A stretch of 64,000 bases of DNA from Galbula dea (lineage: Eukaryota > Chordata > Aves > Piciformes > Galbulidae). The stretch spans positions 140,464 to 204,463 of the forward strand of contig VWZX01006125.1 in NCBI GenBank assembly GCA_013399015.1, given 5' to 3'. The notes below the pieces were generated by a model. It did no database searches. It was not told the origin of the DNA and saw nothing but the letters and a program-made list of their open reading frames with translations. The translations under genes and the position numbers were made by a program. Shown here piece by piece: positions 35,999 to 48,295 of the stretch (position 1 is its first letter; each line of letters opens with the position of its first letter).

Positions 35999-38900
35999 AT
36001 TTAACACTTGCTATTACACTGCATAAAAGGAGTCGCTCCATCATATTCCTATTTATTATTACAGTGAAATACTGTATGTTTTGAGACAAATGGTCTCAGA
36101 CAAACTTCTTCAGATGCAACTCAGTGCATCCCTATCTGTAACAGGTTTGTTCTTTCCAAAACATATTAAGAGGACCATTTACCATCATTAAAATGATGTT
36201 GCTATCCATCTTTTTGGTAGCTACTCTAGAAACTTAATCTATGTACAGCGTAGCTTAAAAAAGAAGTATTTTTCAGGTCTCTTATTTTAACCTGCAGTAT
36301 CAATGCAATTTAACTTCACTGTAACAATTCCCCACTTCTAACAAGCTGAACATTAGGAATCATTTTTTTATCAAAACCAATTAGGCCTATGTGCAAAAAC
36401 ATTGACTAATTCTGATGGAATAATCAGCTGGACTGTCAGGCTCTTTAAAAATTAAAATAGTACATATGCGTTCAAGAAAATTATAGCAGAACTAAGACAG
36501 TAAGTGGAAAGTTAGACATGGCTCCTTATAATGATCATCACACTTCATGAAACTTCCAACTAAACTTTAAACTTTCATAGGTTTTCACATGCCCTGTAAA
36601 CATTTATATAAACTCCACTTATAAACTAAGAAGGCTTCAGGCAGCGAACTTATTTCAAACAATGCAGATTCAAGATCTGTCTTTGAGCACTAGCATCTAC
36701 TGGAGCAAATTACACAGTAGGCTTTCAGAAAAAAGACAAAACAAACCATTAAGATTTCAATAAAAAACAGAGGTAGGCTTTTACACACACACTATCATAT
36801 ACAAAACAATCTAAATAAGGTACCTAAACCTAAACAGAATCTACTACTTAAGCACTGGCAGATATTTAACGGAAACAACAATTTACAACGTGTCACATTA
36901 AGAAAATCATGTACACTTGGGAAGAAAGGCTTAATTCCCAGTATTTCTAACTTATTAAGGCCAGAATGCAAGGCAAAATATAACAGATTTACTCCAGAAG
37001 ACTGACAATTGACAATCCTAATTAAAAGAACTCCATATAGTTTTAACATAAAGGGTTTGACAAAGGGAACTAAATATCAAGTTCATTTGTAATAACGAAG
37101 AAGAAGAACATTTAAAAATATCTTCAATTTTGCTATGATAATTTAGCTTCCTAATTTATTACAGAAAAGATGTTTTGGTTATATCATAACTTCTGTTATG
37201 TACCACAGCCAGCATGTATGTGTAAACAACACCCTTTAGTGGATAAAAATCCAGTAGACTAATACTGTTTTGTTCAAATCACTGATTTCTAAACCAAGAT
37301 TTGGACAAACCAAACGTCAGCACTTGACAACTCCGTAACAGTCTCTTAAGAGTTGCTCAAGACCTGAAGAACTCATGACCTGTCATTGATACCATTCAGT
37401 TATTGCTAATGTATTAAAGTTCTTGCATAATGAGACACCTATTTCTGAATACATCAAATATTGTCTTTAGCATATTTCAAGGTAATTTTATAAATAACTA
37501 TTTATATGTTGAATTTAAACAATAACTTGTACATATAAAATATTTAGAAACTATTTCCTAATACATTCATTCATTTAGCAACATTTTTTCCACATATAAT
37601 ATTCCACACTTCAGCACAAAATGCTTCATCTAAGTGCAGTCCAAGAACCATGGCAATGAAATTTTCTGGGCTGTTACTTCACAGCCAATCTAAATATTTG
37701 AAAACTTACTTTAACATTATATGAGTTTTACCCCTAGAGCTCTCATTCCACCCATAGCCAGGACAATAAAAGAAAATTGTTACCATTAGCACTACTTTAA
37801 AAAGAGGATGTCAATGCACCCGTGATTTGAAAACAGGGATATTTCAAACTGGAGGGCTATATGTACAGAGAGCTAGACAAAGCATTGAAGCTTTTTTCTT
37901 GATACTGCTTCTTTATCTTACAGGAGGTATCTCTTTATTGCCCTAGTATCCTTGCAAAACTAAAAAGGGATAAGAGAATTGACAAGATTTTTCATCAGTC
38001 AGCTTACACTTTCAAACCATCATCTTAACAATGATTTCCTTTATCTGTCTTTAGTTGCACAACTGTTCCCAGCCGCTTTACAGCACAGATGTCATCTGCA
38101 ATCGCACAGCAGGCAGCAACAGTGATGGCAATGGCTTGAGATAATGCTATTCAATGTGAAATTCCTACTGTTCTGGACTACACATCGTCTGAATATTTTA
38201 AAGTTGTTCTTTTTTTTTTTGGAAACCACAAAGAGCTTACACAAGAAACACATTTAAAAATCAAAATTCCTTGACTTCTACTCTGACACAGTGAAAGTGT
38301 CTTCGCCAATTTTCTGTGCTAGAACCCCTTTCAAAATTGTATCACTGTTTAAAATAAAGGCTGGTAAAAGAAAGGAAGAAATTAAAAATTCTGTCTATAA
38401 AAGAACATAACCCATTTTGGTTCTGCTAATAGGTGGGTATTGAAGATCTCTGTTTAAATCTTCCAATTTACCTGGCACATTCATCTATTTCCCACCCTTT
38501 GCTGAAGCATACACAGCATTTACAAAAACAGTATCATCCCATTCCAGTAAAAGAAACATTTAACGCATATGAAAAATAGTCTTCATGAAGGTTGTATTTA
38601 CAAAATATTTTGAATGCCACAAATAACTTTGAAACAAGTTTTATTAAAAACTTCTTGCAATGTTTGCCCTGCAGACCATCCACATTTGCTGTTGTCACAA
38701 ACTTATATTTAAATATTAATTTTATACTTAGCAGGTATTATTCAGTAAACACAAAACACATTTTACTTTGTATCTTTCAAAGACAGATTCTAAGTATCTG
38801 TAATTAAATTTGTAACTCTACTGAATACAGTTTTTCTAACAAATTCTCCAATTATAAGAGACATCAAAAAAGAGAGGAAGAACATAGAACCCACAGAGGG

Positions 38901-41900
38901 ACTGAAGAAACACAGTCCTCATTGTGGATGAAACAGAAAGCTGTGCCTTCTGTCCAAAGCTGTAACATCAGAATGCAGTGCTCCGATCTAAGGCAGCTGT
39001 ACCAGCCTTCTAGCCATCAAAACTGTCTGAAGCCTTGAAAAACTACTGTGAAAATGCACATTTATGACAAATAGCCTATGCTATTATTTTTAGTATCTGT
39101 GGGCTTTTCAAAATGTATTGCTTAGTGCTGTTTTTATGTATATGTACATACAACAATTTAAAACTAAGATCCCTGAGTTCTCCCTGTTATATTTCCTTCA
39201 TTCTTTGAGTCACAAAAAGTGAAATGTTGAGAATATGAAGCAAAGGATTCAGCACTGCATTTTTAAATTTCCTGCTAGTTATGACTGGTAAAAGATGTTC
39301 AAAGACAAGAAGAGATTTATCATTTCCATAAACTTAATCAAACACTATTGGTCAAAGGCAGTGACTTCAAAAGAGGAACATGCCGTCTGGAGCTGCAAGG
39401 CAACTCCTGAGAAGTAATGTCAGAAGAAAGGAATAAAGTTTAACATGATTTTATTATCTCTCAGAAGAGAAGACATGGCCATTTTCTGAGTCACTCTGAA
39501 ACAGTCCTATATCATCTTTGTCTCTCAGCTAGTCACCCTGTAGCTGGAATCCCACAGCATACAGCATCCAAGGTTCAACATTTACACACAAGCCATTCTC
39601 AGACAAGAAGTCCACGAACATTAATCGTCCTGCCTATGAAAAGTCAGTGGTTTTCTCTGCCTTATTACCATTTACAGCTACGAAAACCCTAAGTGTGACA
39701 AGAAGTGTTTGTATGTAAGTGTGACTTTTTTTCTCTACTTCCTTTCTGGTTCTTTAGTAGAGATAAAAAAGGATTCAAGGTGCCTCTTCTAGCAGAATTC
39801 TTTTTTTGTGCCTACAGTTCTATTATACGTAATAAGTTTATAAAACCTGACAAACCTGGTGCAACATTGTCTTCTTTAGATATGGTTTAAAACCTTTCAA
39901 AAAAAATTCAGTAATTGACTTTTCTGCCATTGCCACACACAAATGCAGCATAAAATCCTCTTTTGCCATTGTCTCCAGGTAAGACTATCATTGTCAAATG
40001 GATACACTTTATGAATGGTGGATGTTTTAAAAATACTTTTCAATTACAAATATACTTACCAATCAGTAGACTAAAGTAATCACTAGAGGTACTCAGAAGC
40101 CTAGCTAGAAATACCTAGTTAATATTTTCTTACCATCCTTTTTTTTGACTAATGGTATTTGCCACAAAACTATACAGTAAGTAGAATATTTTCAATATAA
40201 GATATAGTATTTGATTTATTTTCTACAGTGACAGCTGGGGATCACAAATACCACATAAATTTTGCATACTGATGTGAGAAAACTTCTGAGACATATAATT
40301 ACTTCCCCCAGAAAGACTCTATGGCATTGAGGTTTTACCTGAAGGACACAAACAAAAGATATCTCCTAAGTAGGAGACTAATGGTGCATCTGCTGCAGAA
40401 TTGTCTTTCCAATAGTGGCAGGAAGAGAATCTATTTAGGGATAATATGTGTGTTTTCTCATTTTCTGTCACTTACAAACTCCAGAAGAAAAGGCAATACT
40501 TTATAAACCCCCAAACCTCTCTCAGAACTACGCTCTCAAAAAGACCTGTTACAGCATTCCTACCTTGCTTGTCATTGAGTGTCTGAAACTCCACAGATTT
40601 ATAAGGACTGTACTGAAGGAACTAATCTTTTAACACACTGGTAAAGAACGCAACATATACCATTTCCAAACAAAAACCTTACAAATACATACTACCTACT
40701 TCTATACTAGACCATAAAAGCCTTTTCTCTTCTTGTTTATTGGAAAAATCCTCCATTCTGACACAATACTCCTTGAGGACAATGGTATTTAAAGGAAAGA
40801 CATTTCAAGACCTTTGAGGTCTTACAGGTCAGTAGATCAGATACAGAGTTGTTTAGAATTTTAACAGGAAATAGCCTTCCAATGAAACTATCATATTTAA
40901 AAAGTATTACAAAAAAAGTCTGTGACCACAGCTTTTAAAACAGTCCCTTCATTCCTGCACATTCTGTTTTCTTCCATTATTTCTCAATGTAAAGCTGAGA
41001 GTTTGAAAAGTGTCAATTTCATAAAAATGAAATACAGAAATGCTTCATAAAGATGTCTCTTAAGTGGGTCCAAGTTTATAGTCACAGTCTTAAAAGTTTG
41101 TTTAGCAATATAAATGTCCTAGATTCCACACCCACCCCCCCCCAAACACTTGTATTACAGCTTCGTACCAAATCTTACACAGGGTCATATGAAACATTCT
41201 ACTGACAACTATAAAAGTCTATTAAACTTTTCTTTTCTTTTTAAAAAAATCTTTAATTTCTTGATTAGTTTTTGCTGGTGTAACTCAACTTTCATGCCAA
41301 ATACTCAATACACCATTGAGATACTACCAGGTAATGCAGTCACATGCTGCTTGTTATTCAGCTATGACTTCCAACTTCAAAAGCACTGTTATGCTTCTGT
41401 TTCTCTCTCCTTGAAAAAAAGCCCCAAAGTTAAGTAATGACACTCTACTTCCTTTTACCATGTACAGTGGAGTCTACATACTGGTGTACATGCTATCTAG
41501 AATGTGTTAGTATTATCAAGCTTGTAAGATGAGGTCTAGTTTGAACAAAAAGCACCTAGTTGCTTCCCTCACACTCCACATCTAGGAGCATGCAATGGAA
41601 ATACCAAGCTTCCTTGTCAAGTCTCTCACCCAAACCTTCAAAGAAGCCAACAGATCCCATCAGACTTATCTTTGCATCTTTGCATTCATAAGAAACCTTC
41701 ACAGCTCTCACTCTGAGTGTACCAGCAAATTCATGATGAAGCTTGGAAGAGACAAATTATTTTGGCTGAGAGTATTTGATTACGTTTGTAAGAGAACAAG
41801 AAATAATCTTAAAGACATCTGTACCACTTCCTTTCAGAAAAAGATTTTTTGCCATAGCATAAGTGACACAACAGTGACATTTCACATACAACATCTTCCT

Positions 41901-42297
41901 TCTCAGTGTCTAAAGTCTTTTCTTCTTTAAAATACAAACATGTGCAATGTAAATTTAAAAAAGGTATTTCCTGCTCTTCTCTATGCAAAAATCTTTTCTA
42001 CTTAATACATTAATTGCCTTCTCACATTCTGTTCCTCTGCTGCAGCTTTTTTTTGCATTCCTGCTTTTCAGCCTACTTTCCAAAGAAAACGGGGCTTATG
42101 CAACCATTGTCAGTGTGTTTGTCTTTCTCCATGCTACCCCAGGCGAAATCTCTTCCCAATATAGCCAAGGTTTGCAAAGGGGTAAAAGACTCAGAGATAA
42201 TTTATAAGTTTCAGGAAAATAATAGCATAAATGGAAAAGAAAATCCCTATAACTGACTCTGCTGAACCTACCCAGAATTTGTAATCCAGTGTAAGAG
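35999..42297. other. 5' UTR intron, 6.3 kb mostly unique
   Basis: AT-rich with no recognised repeat. A short protein-like minus frame at 38025-38150 is discussed as a finding. A C-rich run occurs near 41137-41148. The open frame at 41595-41930 (plus) looks like chance. Confidence 0.5.
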
Positions 42298-42338
42298 AAA
42301 GGTCCTTTCCAACTCCTAATAATAATATTCTGTGATAA
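42298..42338 (+). mobile_element. CR1 LINE, 40-bp 3' scrap
   Basis: AAAGGTCCTTTCCAACTCCT followed by AATATTCTGTGA is the extreme 3' end of the 'CCAACTCCTAA' CR1 subfamily in plus orientation. Confidence 0.75.
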
Positions 42339-42374
42339 AACACAAGGCATTCCTAATTAAATATGCAGTCATGC

Positions 42375-43131
42375 TGTGAGGATACACAATATAGAAAGCA
42401 ATGACCCAAGACCCTTAGATGTCAGGGACAGGACACAGGTGGTACTTTGCAAAGATGCATGACAAACATCAGTCCTCCTGGAAGGATCACGCTAAGACAC
42501 ACAGCTGTGTCATGATGGCAGCATTCAGTGTTGACAGCCAGCACTTTCTGCGTAGATAATCTGTATTCTGAATTGTGCTATCTGGAGGTTTTGGGAAGCA
42601 GGGGAAGAAACTCTCCAAAGACTATTTGCAAAAAGGAACTGAAAGAAAGTGTGAGTGAGAAATGAGCACAATGAGACTTAAGCGAAAGGCATCTACCAGC
42701 TAGGGACTACAGAGACATCTCGAAAAGGCACTTGGAAAAATGAGTACACATCTCCAAAAAGGTCCCTATTGTCTAACTGGAGGAAAATAAATGGATTCTC
42801 CTAGAACAACTGAATTGCACACATGATGGTCTGTTTGGCAGATGAATCACAGCTGGAATGTTTTAAGCAGGAAATACTTCTGAGAGGCAGAAGCACTGCC
42901 TTCCACCATTTATACTAAACAAGTATGTTCAAAGCGGTTTTAAGTACCAGTGACTCACCTCTGTCACATCCAGGAGAGCCCACTTGACTCCCCTCTACGA
43001 AGAACAATGAAAGGCTACCTGTACTCAGATGCATGAGCAACCTGAGTTGTAAGATCTGTGTTAATAAACTGTACTCAAAACACAACATGAATGACCAGTG
43101 GAGCAGGGGAGACCTCAGCACACACAAGACA
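42375..43131 (+). mobile_element. Probable solo LTR of an unassigned endogenous retrovirus
   Basis: A 757-bp block of higher GC than its flanks, starting TGTGAGGATACACAATATAG and ending CACACACAAGACA. It has a TATA-like TATACTAA at 42911 and a canonical AATAAA at 43063-43068, followed by a short U5-like segment: the spacing of U3, R and U5. Many TpG/CpA pairs suggest decayed CpGs. I do not recognise the family with confidence, and no target-site duplication or primer-binding site was found. Confidence 0.5.
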
Positions 43132-46100
43132 GTGTTTTGAAACAATCATGAAAGGTATTTCCTGACATCAAACCTCATCAAAATGTCAGCACTGCACTCA
43201 GAATGGTCTGCTGACTGAAAGGACTTGGACCATGCCAGAGAAAAGTCCCAAAGCAGGATTTCAGGACACAGCATGTGATTAAATCCAGAGGTTTGGCTTC
43301 ATCAGGCAGTTTCGAAACCTCACTCAGAACATGAAGCAAAGTGAGTGATACACAATATACTAGTCAGAAAGATGCTTCTCCATTGAATCATAGAACCATG
43401 TCACCTCATGTCACCTTCTGTGTCTGTGTTTCTGAGTAAGTTCTCAAACCATTTATTTGCATGTTGTTGTCTGATGCTGCACAATTAATTATGCAGGAAC
43501 ACAGGTGCAGAGGGAGGAAAAAACCAACAAAAAGTCAAGAAAATTATATTGAAGTATGTGTGGATTCTTCTTGAAAACAATGAAGAAATTAAGTGTCAAA
43601 ACAGCAGAAGACATGAGACTGTCATGACTATGATGTGATTGAAAACAGCATCATTGTTTTACATAACTGAAAGGAACTGAAGCAATGCCAGGTGCACTGT
43701 GGCCTAAACATTAATACATAATGTATAAGAAATGGGAGGGCATAACTGAAAGGGATATTGCTTTCCACTACGCTGCTTGCAAAATATTGCCTTGCAAGTC
43801 TCTCCCATAAGAATTCTACCTCTTTCAGGTGACACTCGAAAAACAAATCTGGGTTGCTTAATAAAAATGGTTTAATAAAGGACTTCTACCTTAGTCATCA
43901 CCGAAGTTGGAAGATACACGATAAACAATACAAACAAATTAAAATGATGATCTGATTAATGTCTACGTGTTTTTCCTTATAGAAATTCCTGTGAAAAGTT
44001 GGATAAATTACCAAACTGTCATTCAGTGACAAAGGCTGTTATTCAACTTCTAGGTGCTTAAACTGAAATATAATACTGCTTCATTTCTAAAAATTGCCAG
44101 GTGAATTGCTAATACTTGGCATACAAATAAGACCTTAAAAAGACTATAAAAAGAGATTTTTTAGATTGCACTATTTCTTGGTTTAATTAACAGTTTTTAA
44201 GTTACCAAAACAGAACAATACTTATTTCATTTTTACTTTGAAAGATGGTTACTAAAAACATTTTTTACTCTTTAGCCTTCAAAATGTTTTCAGTTTTTAC
44301 TGTTTTCAAAAAGACAAAAGTCACGCACTGAGAGTAGTTCTTCACATAAGGCAATTTTTGTCTACAACTCCTATAGTACATAAGAAACAGTGCACTTATA
44401 AACAAAATTTCATGCAATAAGTCATACACATTTTGCAAATAAACATTTTGTAAATATTTATAAACTTTTTTTTTTAAATAAACACTTTATAAACAAAATG
44501 TCATTGCTTTCTCTCTTCATAAACAAATGTCGTCATGCTGACAGGACTATCCAATTACACCAGTTGTTGGCATTACCCAGGGTACTAGAGTCTTTTAAAT
44601 TATACCATGTTTTTCACTAGCTGTGTTCCTCATATCCAGCTGCAACTCTACTGAATACAGCAGACAAAATGGGCAAGAAAACCCTCAAAAGCCTAGTTTT
44701 CTTACCTAGCATTTTATTCTCACCTATGACAAAACACTATTGCCTAGACTTATGTGTGAAAGCCAAAGTACAGGTAAGTAGGAAAACAGAGTCTAAGTTG
44801 CCATGGTATGAAAGAGACAAAGAACGTGTGTTTGAGATAGGTCATCATGAGAAACTAATGTCAGATGCTTCTGTGCTGAAAGTCCATTCAGACATAATCC
44901 AGGAACAATACTTATTAGGAAAGATGTAAGAATACAAGAAAGTTAGATACACTGTAAGTTTAAATGACTATTACATAGTTTTTAGAAAGATAATTATATA
45001 GAGCTGTTATTAATAGTTCACAAATACACCTTTCATTTTCTTACAGTTATTTACTCACACTTTCTTAAACTGCACAAGTTAAAGACCTGAAGCTATAAAT
45101 TTTTGCAGCACTGACTGTAAAAATCTCTGTTATGTCCCTGTTCCACTCAGATCATTTCAACTACCTGATGAGAAGAAAATACAGGAGGGGGAGTTCTTAA
45201 ACTTGTGAATTCCATTCAAGCCATTACTATAGTTTTGTAAAGACTGAGATTTTTAGTAAAAAAATACAAAAATCGTTTCATATTGTGAGGTCCAGGTGAG
45301 CAAACTTCCTGTTTCTTATTTTGAGATGCAGTTATGAAGAGGCTATTTCTGTTTGAGAACATATACAGAGGAAAAGTAAGTCTCCTGGTTTTGCTGAAGC
45401 AGCACAACAAAGACAGAAAGAACACAACTTCTGAATCTCCTAGATTGCTGCATGTTGTGAAAAAATAGATGGTATCTACAAAAAAGGAGGCATGAAAGAT
45501 ATGCAAGTGATTCTAAAAGGGTATTTGTTAGCTCTCAAAACATCCAGCTAGTATTTCTACCTTGTAATAGCTGCTGTGTGACCTACAGATCACTTCTGAA
45601 TCTCAGGATTTTTCACAGACAATCATACACTTCTGTACTCTATCAACCATAACTGGAATCACTGACTAAAGAAGGAAGACCATACAATTCCACACATAAC
45701 TTATCTTGGCTTCCTAAGTTACAGAGCAGTTTGTGGCCCACAGCTTTTCAGCTGACAGGCCTATTTCCGCCTCAGGAAGCACTGAGGTAAGTCACTTTCT
45801 AAACTGGACACTCTCAGGGACATGGAAAAAGACAGAAAATTAAGCCAAAGATACACAGAATCAGAAAAGACAGCTCTTGACAAACTTTACTAATACCTTC
45901 CTTAATTACGTGGGAACTCTAGCTCCTTGTCTATTTAACTGTCCAGTGCCAAATATTAATTCATGCAGATTATCATATTTTTTGTCAGGCTTACATTTCA
46001 TTATTTACAGTTGAGCTTTTAAATGTAATCAAGATAAAATACAAGATTTGATACATGGAAAATATTTGTAGATAAAACTGTTCAGTGCTTTTCCAAAATA

Positions 46101-46286
46101 CACCATGAAATGTGGCAAGAACCTGCAAAATTGGCATAAACAAGGAAAATAAGAAAACTGAAGCCTTGCCTTGGTTACAGTCCAAAGGATTTTGTACTTC
46201 CAAGTTTAGTCCATTTATGGGCAATAAACTCTACCCTCTTTTGAAGCAAGTTTATTTTTTAATGCCACAGCTTGGCAATCACCAAC
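43132..46286. other. 5' UTR intron, no recognised feature
   Basis: AT-rich sequence. The first 200 bp (to about 43340) shares the higher GC of the preceding LTR-like block and may belong to the same old insertion. Confidence 0.5.
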
Positions 46287-47092
46287 AGCATGAAGTTTAA
46301 TAAGGACAAGAGCCGGATTCTGCACTTGGGATGGGGTAACCCCAGATATGTACATAGACTGGGGAAGGAGAGGCTGGAGAGCTGTAATGCAGAGAGAGAC
46401 CTGGGGGTCCTGGTTGGTGGCAAACTGAGTATGAGTCAGTAGTGCACCCTGGCAGCCAGGAGCACCAACCTTGTCCTGGGATGCGTTAAGAATGGCATTG
46501 CTAACTGGTCAAGGGAGGTGATTGTCCTGCTCTACCCTGCACTTGTGCAGCTGCATCTTGAGAACTGGGCTCTACAATATAGGAAAGATATTAAGCTATT
46601 AGAAAGTGTCCAGAGGAGGACTACCAAGATGCTGAAGGGACTGGAGGAGAAGCCTTATGAAAAGTGGCTGAGATCATTTGGTCTGTTCATCTTGGGGAAG
46701 AGGATACTGAGGGGAGACCCTATTGCTGTCTTCAAAATCCTCACAAGGGGATGCAGAGGGGTGGGCAGCTATGTCTTTACTCTTAGATAAGAGTAGATAA
46801 GATAGAGTAGATAAGAAGTAGATAGTGATAGGACTAGAAGTATGAAGTTGAGCGAGGGGAGATTTAGGTTAGATATCAGGAAAAGGTTTTTCATTCAGAG
46901 GGTGGTCAGGCTCTAGAACAACTTCCCCAGCGAGGTGATCACAGTACCAAGACTGACGGAATTCAAGCAGCACTTGGACATCACTCACAGGGACATGGTG
47001 TGATTCTTGCGGTGTCCTGTGCAGGGTTAGGAGCTGGGCTAGATTATCCTTGTGGGTCCCTTCCAGCTCAGCATATTCTGTGATTCTGTAAT
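46287..47092 (+). mobile_element. CR1 LINE, 800-bp 3' portion
   Basis: Plus-oriented ORF2 C-terminal region: INKDKS-like start, GERDLGVLVGGKLS-like segment near 46400, LESVQRRTTKMLKGLEE near 46600 and LGKRILRGDPIAVFK near 46700. The 3' UTR follows, with GGTGTCCTGTGCAGGGTTAG, TTGTGGGTCCCTTCCAGCTC and terminal TCTGTGATTCTGT. Stops and frameshifts show it is dead. The tail type matches 16553-16640. Confidence 0.93.
46784..46829. repeat. Local GAGTAGATAAGAT-type tandem array inside CR1
   Basis: About three imperfect copies of a 12-15 bp unit (AGATAAGAGTAGATAAG...) interrupt the CR1 copy just before its 3' UTR. It appears to be a local slippage expansion. Confidence 0.75.
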
Positions 47093-47737
47093 CTACATTC
47101 ATTGCCATTTTTCTTAAAAATTCTACTGCTGATTTTAACTCAGTTTTCAAACATTTATTTCTCAGACCGTAACTTAAATTACCCATAGTTTCAGGCTGCT
47201 ACTCCTGATCCACTTTTAATATGCAATTGGTCATCATGCTTGCATTGTTATTATGGACATCAGATTAGGTGCTACAAAATAACAGTAACTCCCTCTTGGG
47301 TTACTGGTCAAAAAGACATAATTAGCAAATCTGGATGTTACTCATAATACTGCAGACGAACTTAATTTAGTATGTGAATATTGGAATCCCTTCTTTCAGA
47401 TACTAATTTTTAGAGTTTCTCTGAGTTTCAAAAAATCTCAGTTCAAAACTATTAAGAGGTCTCAGCATTTTCTCAAAAGCCTTGTGACAGATAAAGGAGT
47501 CCCTTCTAGAAATGAGAAGGAGATCCTCTATGTATAAAAATAATCATGATGGGACAATTATATTTAGTAGAGAAAAATACAAAATGCCGAAGGTTTGTCA
47601 TGTACTTCTAACTCAACTTAATTTAAGTGCAATTTCATTTACGTGACTTTTGAAATGTGAAAATTTATTTCACTTTGAGAGCCTACCAAGATGTTTTAAA
47701 GTACTGGAAATGCTTGTTTAGTATAATGCCTTTCAGT
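47093..47737. other. 5' UTR intron, no recognised feature
   Basis: AT-rich unique sequence between a CR1 copy and the solo LTR. Confidence 0.55.
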
Positions 47738-48295
47738 TGTGGTTTAATCCCAGCTAGCAAATAAGTACCACCTAGCAGGTCACTTACTTGCCTTTGATTA
47801 GGGAGAAAATTCATAGGTTGTGATATGAACCTGAGTTCATATATGAGTTTAACAGTTGAAATAAAATAAAATAAAAAAAATAAATTGTAACAAAAAGGAA
47901 AATAACAAAACAAGAGAGAAAGACAGAACAATAAAAAACAGTGACGCAAACGAGAAACAATTGCTTAGCACCAGCTGACTGATGCCCAGTCAATTCCCCA
48001 GCAACAGCCCTTGGCCAGATTTCCCCCCAGTTCATAAACTGAGTGTGATGTCATATATGATGTCAATGCCCTTTGGTCAGCTATTCTGGCTGTGTCCCCT
48101 CCCAGTTTGTTGTACACGCCCAACCTACTCACTGGTGGGACATGGGGAGAAGCGAAAAAAAGTCCTTCACTTTGTGTACAGCAACAACTAAAACATCAGT
48201 GTGTGATCAACCTTGTTCTCACCCTAAATAAAAAACACAGCATTGAACTGGCTACTAGAGATAAAATGAAATCTATCCCTGCCAAAACCAGGACA
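47738..48295 (-). mobile_element. Solo LTR of an avian endogenous retrovirus, minus orientation
   Basis: A 558-bp block bounded by TG and CA on the plus strand (TGTGGTTTAATCCCAGCTAG ... CCAAAACCAGGACA). On the minus strand it starts TGTCCTGGTTTTGGCAGGGA, the typical start of a widespread avian ERV LTR. Other familiar segments are AGCACCAGCTGACTGATGCC, TTTCCCCCCAGTTCATAAAC, GGCTGTGTCCCCTCCCAG and AACTAAAACATCAGTGTG. An A-rich (AAATA)n stretch lies inside. No internal sequence or clear target-site duplication. Confidence 0.87.

Noticed and set aside
35629..36084. 151-codon plus frame
   Set aside because: It runs from unique intron sequence through a CR1 tail into AT-rich DNA, so it cannot be one conserved coding unit.
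41595..41930. 111-codon plus frame
   Set aside because: Composition and lack of homology, splice or promoter signals fit a chance open frame.
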